From Rhodococcus sp. 1168 (lineage in GTDB: Bacteria > Actinomycetota > Actinomycetes > Mycobacteriales > Mycobacteriaceae): DNA of 64,000 nt. Below, piece after piece: positions 56,585 to 64,000 of the stretch; the first letter of the stretch is position 1; each line of letters opens with the position of its first letter. The notes beneath the pieces were generated by a model. That model was not told the DNA's origin. It made no database searches and was given only the letters and a program-made list of their open reading frames with translations. The DNA lies in assembly GCF_002091955.1 (NCBI RefSeq), contig NZ_MKKY01000059.1, forward strand, positions 79,011 through 143,010, written 5' to 3'. A program made the translations under genes and the position numbers.

Positions 56585-57970
56585 TCAGCCTGCGGCTTTC
56601 TGCTCCTGCTTTTCGACCCTCTTCGAGCGCTTCGATTCCATCGAGTTCAATTGTTCGATGGCCAATCGTGCGAACACCTGCTGCTCGGTAGATGCCATCT
56701 GTGCACGCCCCTTCCCGAGGAAGGTGACAAACCACGATATGACCGTGGTGAGGCGGCTGCGGTAGCCGACCAGGTAGTACAGGTGCAATGCGAGCCACAT
56801 GACCCAAGCGATGAAGCCGCCGAACTCGAACTTTCCGACCTTGGCGACGGCATTGAAGCGCGAAACCGTGGCCATGGAGCCCTTGTCGAAGTACTTGAAC
56901 GGCTTGCGCTCTGCCGGATCGGCTCCGGTCAGTGACGCCTTGATCTGCTTGGCTGCGTAGGTGGCCCCCTGGATCGCGCCCTGTGCCATACCGGGAACAT
57001 CTTTGACGGACATCAGGTCGCCGACTACGAACACATTGGGGTGACCTTTGACTGTCAGGTCGGGTTCGACGATGACCCTCCCCGCACGATCGGTCTCGGA
57101 CCCGGACTGATCAGTGAGTTGCTTCCCGAGCGGGCTGCCCTGCACGCCGGCAGACCAGACCTTGCACTGTGCGTCGATACGACGGGTCGTACCGTCCTTT
57201 TCCTTGACGGTCAGGCCGTCGTTGTCCACATCGGTGACCATGGCGTTCAGCTGAATCTCGACGCCCAGCTTCTCGAGACGTGCTGCAGCTTTGTGGCCGA
57301 GCTTTTCGCCCATGGGTGGCAGCACGGCTGGGGCGGCGTCGAGCAGAATGACACGTGCGTCACGTGGGTCGATGTTTCGGAATGCGCCGTCGAGGGTGCG
57401 ATCTGCCAGTTCTGCTATCTGGCCGGCCAGTTCCACTCCCGTAGGTCCGGCGCCGACAACCACGAAGGTCATCAGACGGTCCTTCTCCTCCTGATCGTCC
57501 GACAATTCGGCCTGCTCGAATGCGCCGAGAATACGACCGCGAAGCTCGAGAGCGTCGTCGATCGTCTTCATGCCGGGTGCGAACTCAGCGAAGTGGTCGT
57601 TGCCGAAGTACGACTGCTGCGCACCTGCCGCGACGATGAGGCTGTCGAAGTGGGTGACGGTGACGCGTTCGAGAAGCTTGGAGGTGACGGTCTTGGCGGT
57701 CAGATCGATCGCCAGAACGTCGCCGAGGAGTACTTCGGCATTCTTCTGCTTGCGCAGGATGACCCTGGTCGTGGGAGCGATTTCGCCCACGGACAGGATG
57801 CCGGTGGCTACCTGGTAAAGCAGAGGCTGAAATAGATGGTGGGTGGTCTTTGCGACCAAAGTGACGTCGACGTCGGCCTTCTTGAGTGCCTTGACGCCGA
57901 ACAAGCCACCGAATCCAGAACCGATGACAACGACGTGATGACGCTTCGACTCGACCGGTTGGATGCTCAT
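56585..57970 (-). CDS. ndh: Type II NADH dehydrogenase
   Basis: A 461-residue single-subunit NADH:menaquinone oxidoreductase. The FAD site VVVIGSGFGGLFGVKAL and the NADH site FVVVGAGPTGVELAGQIAELA are intact, with the second FAD motif NVFVVGDLMSV and the AQGAIQGATYAAKQI region. A hydrophobic stretch near the C-terminus (FIAWVMWLALHLYYLVGYRSR) anchors it to the membrane. It feeds electrons to the quinone pool without proton pumping. ATG 57970 follows AGGAGCAGG. It corresponds to Rv1854c. Confidence 0.96.
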   Translation of the reverse strand: MSIQPVESKRHHVVVIGSGFGGLFGVKALKKADVDVTLVAKTTHHLFQPLLYQVATGILSVGEIAPTTRVILRKQKNAEVLLGDVLAIDLTAKTVTSKLLERVTVTHFDSLIVAAGAQQSYFGNDHFAEFAPGMKTIDDALELRGRILGAFEQAELSDDQEEKDRLMTFVVVGAGPTGVELAGQIAELADRTLDGAFRNIDPRDARVILLDAAPAVLPPMGEKLGHKAAARLEKLGVEIQLNAMVTDVDNDGLTVKEKDGTTRRIDAQCKVWSAGVQGSPLGKQLTDQSGSETDRAGRVIVEPDLTVKGHPNVFVVGDLMSVKDVPGMAQGAIQGATYAAKQIKASLTGADPAERKPFKYFDKGSMATVSRFNAVAKVGKFEFGGFIAWVMWLALHLYYLVGYRSRLTTVISWFVTFLGKGRAQMASTEQQVFARLAIEQLNSMESKRSKRVEKQEQKAAG

Positions 57971-58168
57971 TAACCTGCTCCTAGAGATTTGAGATGTACC
58001 ACAACGGTAACGGTCCGGGTTTGGGGTGTCTCGGCAAGGTTCCCATGTCGGAGGCTGAATCGGGCGCTGCCATGACGGTTAGTGCCATTGACCTGGGCGA
58101 GAGATCAGAGGTCGACTGCGAAAAGCGACCTGCAGGCTTCTGTATCGCTTCAGAAGTGTGTCGTCGGA

Positions 58169-58966
58169 TCATGGGGTACGAGCGCGATGCGCCAGCTCCA
58201 CTGTTGCTGCGCGAAGGTCGGCGAGGGCGGTAATCGGAGCGGCATATGCGACGCGGGTGGTCGCCTTCCCACGTGGAGTGAGAACGGCGAGGTCCAGCCC
58301 GTATCGGTCGGCCGACATGACCGTACTTTCGGTCGCATCCGGGTAGCCACCGATAGCGCGCGCCATTGCGAGCAACGACTCGCTGTGATCCTGGTTCAGG
58401 TGTGTGAGCGCACCGGCGGCCTGCGTCGCCACCGGATCTTCCGTCGCGGATGCGTAGTCCTCGCCGAGCGCAGAATCCATCCGGCCGTATCCGCCCACCC
58501 ATCGGACTCGATCCACGCGCAGAATCCACACCGAAAAGTCGCTGTAGTCGATGTAGTACTTGGCGGCGGAAACAGCCGACAGGTGTGCGTGCCGTGCAGC
58601 GGCCATCTCGTCGCCAGATGGTCGTTGCACGACACCGGCCAGAGTGATTCTCGACGTCGCGAGCGGATCGGTGACCGATGCCGGGGAGACCACCGACAAA
58701 CTCGCTCTGGGGTCGTGATCGAGGTTCCGTCCGTGCTCGGCTATGTTCGAAACACACAGAACCGGTGAGCCACCCAATAGGCCATAGGTGACGTAGGACG
58801 CCCACGGGTCGCCCTCGACAGTCAAACTGGCGAGGGTGCCCGTGTTGGTCGATGCTGCGACGGTTCGAGCCTCTTCCGCTGCCGACATCCGTCGGGCAGG
58901 CTCGAAGGCGCCCAATGGGGGAGGGACAGAAGGAGCGTCGCCGGAATCGCCATGATCGAGTGCCAT
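58169..58966 (-). CDS. HugZ-like pyridoxamine-oxidase-fold protein with DUF2470
   Basis: A 265-residue protein. The N-terminal two-thirds is a split-barrel FMN/haem-binding fold (GTLASLTVEGDPWASYVTYGLLGGSPVLCVSN and LDHDPRASLSVV), and the C-terminal DUF2470 part has HLNQDHSESLLAMARAIGG. This is the HugZ architecture, in which relatives bind or degrade haem and use the histidine-rich C-terminus. A role in haem iron is possible but not proven. The 198 bases to ndh show no gene. Confidence 0.85.
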   Translation of the reverse strand: MALDHGDSGDAPSVPPPLGAFEPARRMSAAEEARTVAASTNTGTLASLTVEGDPWASYVTYGLLGGSPVLCVSNIAEHGRNLDHDPRASLSVVSPASVTDPLATSRITLAGVVQRPSGDEMAAARHAHLSAVSAAKYYIDYSDFSVWILRVDRVRWVGGYGRMDSALGEDYASATEDPVATQAAGALTHLNQDHSESLLAMARAIGGYPDATESTVMSADRYGLDLAVLTPRGKATTRVAYAAPITALADLRAATVELAHRARTP

Positions 58967-59068
58967 GATCGCAGTCTACGGAGCATGCTCGGCTGTCGTG
59001 AACGTTCGTGTGGCCCAGGCGACTCCGAAAATCCGTTTCGCCGCGCAGATCGCGGGCATACTCACCCG

Positions 59069-59314
59069 GTGATCAAGGTAATGCGCACGAACCAAACGGT
59101 CCGGGCCATGGTGGCTGCAATGGGGTTGTTCGTTGTGGTGGCTGCCATATGGGCGGGTGTCGGATACGTATATGCCGATGACCACAAAACCATGTCTGCG
59201 ACCACGGTGGGGCTATGTATCTTGGCAGCCGGGTGGTTGGTGATTCTGGGGGCCTTCGCCATCAAGTTCGGTCGATTGCGGGCTCGACGACGTAAAAGCG
59301 AACACGACGGCTAG
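59069..59314 (+). CDS. Small two-helix membrane protein
   Basis: An 81-residue protein from GTG 59069, or 77 from ATG 59081. Two hydrophobic helices (AMVAAMGLFVVVAAIWAGVGYV and VGLCILAAGWLVILGAFAI) are joined by a short acidic-to-polar loop, and the C-terminus is basic (RLRARRRKSEHDG). No known family. It overlaps the helR stop end by four bases on the other strand. A real but uncharacterised membrane protein is likely. Confidence 0.55.
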   Translation: MIKVMRTNQTVRAMVAAMGLFVVVAAIWAGVGYVYADDHKTMSATTVGLCILAAGWLVILGAFAIKFGRLRARRRKSEHDG

Positions 59315-60063
59315 CTCTCGAGTACGACCAAATTTTGAGTCGCACGCGTCATCGCGACATAGCGGTCCACCACTCCCGCAGTGCCAGTCCCGAAAGTGTC
59401 GGGGTCGATCAGAACTACGAGATCGAATTCGAGGCCCTTGGACATTTCTGGAGTCAGCACTCGAACCCGTGAATTAGCCCGGAGTACAGTACTTCCCGTG
59501 GCATCGGCGCTGATGATGCAAACGATCCCTTCGGTATGCTCGGCCAACCAGGTCTCGAGAATCGAAGCAAACTCTGACGTGTGTCCGTGCACGACGGGGA
59601 TGCCGCTCCGACGAATGGAGGTCGGCACGTTGGCGTCCGGCAGAACGGTTCGAATGATCGGTTCGGCTTCCGTCATGATTTCCTCGGGCGTTCGGTAATT
59701 GATGGTCAGCGACGCCACCCCGACGTGTTCGAACCCGACTCGTCGCAGGCGCTCCTGCCACGACTCCGTGAACCCTCGGCGAGCTCGGGCGCGATCTCCG
59801 ACGATGGTGAAGCTCCGGGATGGGCAGCGTGAGAACAGCATTTGCCACTCCGCGGCGGTCAGTTCTTGAGCTTCGTCGACGACTATGTGCGCGAACGGGC
59901 CCGCCAGCGCGGGGTTACCGCGGTGGAGGGATTCGTCGTTTGCAGGGACCATGTCGTCGGCGAGGGCATCTCGGATACCCTCTTGGCGAAGTTGCGCGAT
60001 CATTCCATCGTCGTCGTCCGATTGAAGTAGCTCGTCCACCACCCGGTCCATCCGCTTACGTTC

Positions 60064-60099
60064 GGCCGCTGCGGCCGCTGCGGCCGCTGCGGCCGCTGC
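60064..60099 (-). repeat. Nine-base tandem repeat encoding poly-alanine in helR
   Basis: GGCCGCTGC occurs four times in a row on the plus strand, extended by similar sequence to 60105. In helR it codes for a run of about 15 alanines not seen in relatives as I remember them. This is typical of slippage. Confidence 0.8.
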
Positions 60100-61350
60100 G
60101 GCTGCAGTTCGGCGTCGGAGTGACAGATTCGGATCGCCGAGGCGTCTACGCGCGGCATCGAGGAGGGGGAGGTCGGAGACTGTCCAACTTTTGGGCTTCG
60201 GGCGCTGCAGCGTTGCGATGTCGTCCTCGTTGAGCGAGGGTGCACATCTACGAAGATATGCGGGTACCGACCATAGGTCTGCGACGAGGTCGGCGGCTTC
60301 GACCAAGATTCATGCCTTCTCCAGAGCAGCGCGCAACTCTTCGTTCTCTCGCCACGACGTTCGGATAGTCGTGGCAGAAACCTCGCCGTCGTATTTGTCG
60401 GTCAGGATTGTCAGAAGCAACTCCCACACTTGTTCTCGGGCCTCGTTGTGCGGAGTTCCAGATTCGGGTGCACCGAACGCTTCGACCCAGTCCTGGGGAC
60501 CGAGCCAAATGTCGTCCCAGTCGGTCTCGACGGTCATTCCCGTGGTCGGCGGCTGCTCGTAGAATCTGACGGCCGACTCGATGGCCGTCACGAGATGTCT
60601 CGACGCTTTGAGGCGGCCGACCGAAGCGTCTTTCTCGATTGCGGCGGACCCACCTTCCGACACGAGATCCCGCAGGGTGCAAATGTGGACGCCCTCTTCA
60701 CCGAGGCTCGGCAGCACGTCGGCGACGTAGGCCAGGTAGGGCTCGTGCGGCCCGATGAACAGCACACCACCTCGATGACGGCCGACCCGGGCATCGCCGT
60801 ACAAAAAGTAGGCAGCCCGGTAAAGCGCGACGACCGTCTTCCCCGTGCCAGGGCCCCCGTCGACGACGAGCGCACCGCGTGATCCTGCGCAAATGATCGC
60901 ATCCTGATCGGCTTGGATCGTTCCCAGCACGTCGCGCATCCGGTGCGACCTGTCACTGTCGAGACTCGATATGAATGCCGAGTGATCGTCGAGGGCAGCG
61001 AGTCGGTGCGACCCATTCTCGCCTCCGAGTTCGTCAGCCTTGAAAACCTCGTCCCAGTAGTCGCTCACGCGGCCGCGAGTCCAGCGATACCGACGCCGGC
61101 GCGCCAGCCCCATCGGGTTGGCCTGTGTTGCGCCAAGTACGGCTCGGCTGAAGGGGATCGCCAGTCGACGAGGAGTTGATTTCCCTCCGTGTCCAGGAGT
61201 CCTAGCCTGCCGATGTACGACGACTCGTGGGTTTCGGCATCGACGACGTGGCCGAGATATAGGTCCAAGCCGAATCGGCGTAGGGACCGAAGGCGAGCAG
61301 TGAGTCGGCGGATTTCGAGATCCCGTTCCATCAGTTCCTGGCCCATCCGG

Positions 61351-61410
61351 CCGGTGTCCTTACGGACGGAATCGACTCGGCCGGTGTCCCTACGGACGGA
61401 ATCGACTCGG
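61351..61410 (-). repeat. Two 30-bp direct repeats in the helR N-terminus
   Basis: The units at 61351-61380 and 61381-61410 differ by one base and code for VDSVRKDTGR and VDSVRRDTGR. They duplicate ten residues of the N-terminal coiled coil. Confidence 0.85.
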
Positions 61411-61671
61411 TCGGTCAGGTCAGCGATAGATTTCGCGAGGCTTGCCGCGATCGCAGCGAAGTGTTGTTCGTCGCCCTCGATCAACGCGGGGTGGGCTTTG
61501 GCGATGAGTCGATCCGACAGATGAAAGGCACTGTAGGTCGTGGGGATCACGCCACCGCCTCCCGTTGCTCGCTTCGCAATGGGTTCGAAGTCGGTGGTAA
61601 ATCGGGCACAGGTAGATGCACGAGTTTGCCTCCCTTTCCGCAGTTTTCGGCTTCAGCCGGTAATTCTGCGC

Positions 61672-61706
61672 CGCACCCGGGGTCTTGCCACAAGCCCCCG
61701 GGTGCG
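61672..61706 (-). promoter_or_regulatory. Rifampicin-associated element (RAE) inside an extended palindrome
   Basis: On the minus strand 61698-61679 reads GGGGCTTGTGGCAAGACCCC, close to the published GGGGCTTGCGGCAAGGCCCC-type RAE. It is flanked by further pairing: CGCACCCGGGG (61672-61682) and its complement CCCCGGGTGCG (61696-61706). RAEs mediate rifampicin induction of rox, arr, rph and helR genes. It lies 129 bases upstream of the helR start, the expected place. There is no T-run, so a terminator is less likely. Confidence 0.85.
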
Positions 61707-61811
61707 CTATATCTTGAAAAGGGAAGGGACGCTGCTGCACCGTCCAAGCGGCTCGGTGAAGGTCGAGAATGGCCTTGCTACCGGCCCCCGTTCATAGAAA
61801 GAGTCAGTCTG

Positions 61812-62408
61812 TCAGCCCGAGACGTCGATGATTTCGATCGCGAAAACCAAGGTGTCGCCTTGCTCGATGCCAGCGGACGGCTGACCACTGGGGTACCCGT
61901 CGGAGGATGTCATCGCGACGGCTACCTTCGACCCGACGGTCTGCCCGGCGATCGCCTTCTGAAAGCCTGATACGACTCGTGCAAGCGGGAACTCGACCTG
62001 TGCGCCGCGTTCGTAGCTGCTGTCGAAGACCGAGCCATCGCGGCCGTTGACCCCCATGTAGCAGACCGAGACCGTCGCGTCGTCGGCTACAACCGGTCCA
62101 CTTCCGGTCTGCAGGGTGTGCACCTGGGTTTCGGTTACAGCGAACGGTGGGGTGACCTCTACGAGCGGAGCCGTCGTATCGGTTGATGCGGCGACTGCCA
62201 CGCTGCCGGTGGATCCGGGAAGCGTCCATTCAGGTGTGGCACCGGCCTCGGGTGCTTGGGACGGGCAGGTGGTGGACGCCGGTGCAGATTCGCGGACCGA
62301 TGAGGTAGTCGAATCGGAGCCGCATGCTGCGAGCGCCACAGCGAGCGCCGCGGCGCAGGCCGTGAGTACGCCGGATTTGGTTGCGCGAGAATAATTCACG
62401 TCGATCAC
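61812..62408 (-). CDS. FKBP-type peptidyl-prolyl isomerase lipoprotein
   Basis: A protein of about 198 residues from GTG 62408, with other starts possible. It has a signal peptide with lipobox LAAC-G (ACAAALAVALAACGS), then an FKBP domain (VSVCYMGVNGRDGSVFDSSYERGAQVEFPLARVVSGFQKAI). It should be lipid-anchored outside the membrane and assist folding of exported proteins. Some aromatic active-site residues differ from the canonical set, so activity may be weak. It precedes helR on the same strand with 261 bases between. Confidence 0.88.
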   Translation of the reverse strand: MIDVNYSRATKSGVLTACAAALAVALAACGSDSTTSSVRESAPASTTCPSQAPEAGATPEWTLPGSTGSVAVAASTDTTAPLVEVTPPFAVTETQVHTLQTGSGPVVADDATVSVCYMGVNGRDGSVFDSSYERGAQVEFPLARVVSGFQKAIAGQTVGSKVAVAMTSSDGYPSGQPSAGIEQGDTLVFAIEIIDVSG

Positions 62409-62452
62409 GCTACAGAACCTTGAACGCGCCGAGGAACTCGAACCCACATCGT

Positions 62453-62827
62453 TCATCTGGCCCAGGGCGGTGTCAGAGTCGAGCCGTCCGGTAGTTCGGC
62501 AGACAGGCCTACCGTGGTGGCTACCCACACGCGCGCTGGGTCGATTTCTGTATGCACCCGAAAATTGCTTCCAGCCGGCACCTGGGCGACGTCACCCGGG
62601 CCGAGAGTTGTTGAAACACCATCTATATGGACCGTCAATCGTCCACTCAGGACGAGGAGCATTTCTTCGTTCGACACAGCGTGTTCGGCACCGGGGGTAT
62701 TCGGCGCGACTTCGAGCATCCAGCCGCATAGCTCGGTGCTTGCGGACGTCGTGGGTGAAACGTAGGAGGTGAATACGGAACCGTGAAGTTCGAACCGGCG
62801 TGTAGCGCTCGAGGCGATCGTTGGCAT
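62453..62827 (-). CDS. Cupin domain protein
   Basis: A 124-residue cupin from ATG 62827, after AGGGAGC. The barrel has GAEHAVSNEEMLLVLSGRLTVHIDG and GPGDVAQVPAGSNFRVHTE, with E and H metal ligands. It is a small dioxygenase- or sugar-binding-like protein of unknown substrate. It is divergent from the MarR gene and shares its operator, so it is most likely the MarR target. Confidence 0.85.
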   Translation of the reverse strand: MPTIASSATRRFELHGSVFTSYVSPTTSASTELCGWMLEVAPNTPGAEHAVSNEEMLLVLSGRLTVHIDGVSTTLGPGDVAQVPAGSNFRVHTEIDPARVWVATTVGLSAELPDGSTLTPPWAR

Positions 62828-62844
62828 GACTAGCTCCCTAGTTG

Positions 62845-62881
62845 GACAAGCTGCTTGACTATAATGGTCAAGCAGCTTGTC
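62845..62881. promoter_or_regulatory. 37-bp palindromic operator between cupin and marR
   Basis: GACAAGCTGCTTGAC (62845-62859) is followed by TATAATG and the exact complement GTCAAGCAGCTTGTC (62867-62881). A consensus -10 box TATAAT sits in the spacer for marR. The site surely binds the MarR dimer or a higher-order complex, and controls both genes. Confidence 0.88.
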
Positions 62882-62894
62882 TACACTGTCAAGG

Positions 62895-63332
62895 GTGAAT
62901 TCCGCGCAGCTTCCATTCTCCCTGTTGTCGTGTGCCCATGTCCTCGTGGACGGCATACAGTCCGGCATGTCGGCCCGCGGATTCGATGACCTTCGTCCTG
63001 CTCATGGATTCCTCTTCGCTCGAGTCTCCGGGGACGGATGCACCACGAGTGATATAGCCGCACATCTCGGAGTGACGAAGCAAGCAGCAAGTCAAATGAC
63101 CGACCAGCTCGTCGAGTCGAGCTATCTCGAGCGCGTCGAGAACCCTCGGGACAAGCGGTCGACGCTGATCATGTTGACACCCAAAGGAGTACGGGCCACC
63201 AGAGCGGCAGAAGAGTGCGCACTTGCCGTCTACCGAGAATGGGAATCCACTGTCGGTCCCGAACAATTGACACAGATGGGGGAGGCGCTCGCAGCCCTGG
63301 CTGTACCGGGACGGCTTCGGCCGCTGTGGTAA
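62895..63332 (+). CDS. MarR family transcriptional regulator
   Basis: A 145-residue MarR-type regulator from GTG 62895 (AAGG directly before it). The winged helix reads TTSDIAAHLGVTKQAASQMTDQLVESSYLERVENPRDKRSTLIMLTPKG. It probably represses itself and the divergent cupin gene from the palindrome between them, and is released by a small aromatic ligand. The ligand is unknown. Confidence 0.9.
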   Translation: MNSAQLPFSLLSCAHVLVDGIQSGMSARGFDDLRPAHGFLFARVSGDGCTTSDIAAHLGVTKQAASQMTDQLVESSYLERVENPRDKRSTLIMLTPKGVRATRAAEECALAVYREWESTVGPEQLTQMGEALAALAVPGRLRPLW

Positions 63333-63397
63333 GCAGAAACGCCGGTTGATCCACGGCAAGATTCCTATTTGCGACAGGATCACGACCGGAAGCTGAC

Positions 63398-64000
63398 CTA
63401 TCCCGTAGTGCGCGTATCGCCCTCCGACTGCTCGGTGGGAAGGATGCCGTGCAGGACGATGTCGGCCAATGCGTCGGCGACCGGCCCCGGATCGTCGACA
63501 TCGCGGACCGACATTGCGAAGGTCGCGGCACCCGCGAGAATGTCGAGGAGATTGTCCACGTCGACACCTGCACAAATTTCGCCCGTTTCGCGGGCCGCTG
63601 CCAGTCGGCGCTCCAGTGCTGCTCGCACGCCAGCGAGTTGGCGTACGAGCAGCACTTCACGTAAGGCTCCGTCGGTACGCACCTCGCTCATCAGCCCGGG
63701 GGCTGCTGCCCGGGGGGCAGGGGAGGCGAAAAGTGCGACTGCACCCTGCACAAGCGCACGGACCTGGTCGGCCATTGTGTCCGTGACGCCCAAGGCGGTG
63801 TCGATGTCGGCATCCAGATCTGTGTCCAGAACCGGGTAGACGGCCTCGTTGACGATGTGGGCCTTCGACGGCCAACGGCGATAAATAGTGGGGCGTCCGA
63901 CACCCGCAAGGGCGGCAATTGCGTCGATGGTGGTGCCGGTGGCAGGTCCCCGATAGTCGGACCACCGCGTTCTAGAGCCACGGTGTGATTGATGTCAGTC
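63398..64000 (-). pseudogene. TetR family regulator, frameshifted and cut by the window end
   Basis: The C-terminal part and the second half of the HTH (TTIDAIAALAGVGRPTIYRRWPSK) are in one frame that has no start codon before it and meets a stop near the edge. The preceding helix (TDINHTVALERGGP, open to the edge) is in another frame; one base seems to be missing between about 63958 and 63975. The gene start lies beyond 64000. It is either a pseudogene or a base-call error. No target is evident. Confidence 0.7.

Larger units (their letters stand above)
59311..61550 (-). pseudogene. helR: HelR, RNA-polymerase-recycling helicase, broken by frameshift and stop
   Basis: The pieces together make a HelR-type (HelD family) UvrD-like ATPase of about 746 residues, usual for the family; HelR removes rifampicin-bound RNA polymerase from DNA. 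The N-terminal part reads ALIEGDEQHFAAIAASLAKSIADL; walker A is GGPGTGKT; later HIVVDEAQELTAAEWQ, SINYRTPEE-type and VAMTRATQNLV are present. The first part ends in frame 1 after SAEPYL, and the family continuation ATQANPMGLARRRRYRW is in another frame, so one base is missing near 61134. Further on, TGA at 60310-60312 stands for tryptophan (EKA-stop-ILVEAADLVADLW), with the same frame continuing. GTG 61550 follows GGGAGG. It is non-functional unless both lesions are errors. Confidence 0.88.

Noticed and set aside
57994..58233. 79-residue plus-strand frame between ndh and the HugZ-like gene
   Set aside because: It overlaps the end of the HugZ-like gene, has no ribosome-binding site and no domain.
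61672..61706. Terminator for the FKBP lipoprotein gene
   Set aside because: The palindrome is strong but has no T-run, lies 100 bases past the stop, and its core matches the rifampicin-associated element.
61461..61970. 169-residue plus-strand frame over the helR leader
   Set aside because: It runs antisense to the helR start, the RAE and the FKBP end, and has no family features.

Overview
The window is a chromosomal segment from a GC-rich actinobacterium of the Nocardiaceae, most likely Rhodococcus in the broad sense. Between about 18.7 and 58 kb the gene order follows the Mycobacterium tuberculosis Rv1822-Rv1854c block: pgsA2-like, DUF881, small basic protein, DUF881, gcvH, garA, ftsR-type MerR, bifunctional nuclease, second MerR, gcvP, VWA protein, glcB, two CBS/CNNM proteins, guaB1, gnd, M56 peptidase, blaI, Rv1847-type thioesterase and ndh. 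No rRNA, tRNA, CRISPR array, insertion sequence or phage gene was recognised.

Region 1 (1-18.6 kb) is accessory and metabolic. It holds a frameshifted zinc alcohol dehydrogenase, an MFS pump with a TetR regulator, a YrhK-like remnant, a small ABM monooxygenase, a SulP transporter with a MerR regulator, a VIT/CCC1 transporter and a CDGSH Fe-S protein. It continues with a ThiF-type protein divergent from an unrecognised possible acyltransferase, a GGDEF cyclase, an SRPBCC-acyl-CoA ligase fusion, a haem-oxygenase-like enzyme and the furA-katG oxidative-stress operon.

Region 2 (18.6-46.9 kb) is conserved housekeeping. It contains a long, often translationally coupled operon from NUDIX and phospholipid synthesis through glycine cleavage and GarA signalling. 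A tandem glycine riboswitch precedes gcvP. Then come malate synthase G, CBS-domain membrane proteins, GuaB1, two DEAD-box helicases, 6-phosphogluconate dehydrogenase and a BlaI/M56 pair with a clear operator.

Region 3 (47-58 kb) is an insertion relative to the mycobacterial order. It carries an esterase plus aminoacyl-phosphatidylglycerol synthase pair and a divergent, IdeR-box-controlled iron-siderophore locus: ATPase, two FecCD permeases (one fused to an RDD domain) and an FhuF-like protein. Directly before the Rv1847-type thioesterase lies an iron-box-like site, a 12-bp stem-loop and a very strong terminator. In sequence, structure and position this matches what is expected of the iron-sparing small RNA MrsI.

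Region 4 (58-64 kb) has a HugZ-like protein, a HelR rifampicin-resistance helicase gene broken by a frameshift and a stop, a well-preserved rifampicin-associated element (RAE) upstream of it, an FKBP lipoprotein, a cupin/MarR divergent pair sharing a 37-bp palindromic operator, and a TetR gene that is frameshifted and runs off the end. Several genes carry a single-base lesion, so either local decay or base-call errors must be considered.
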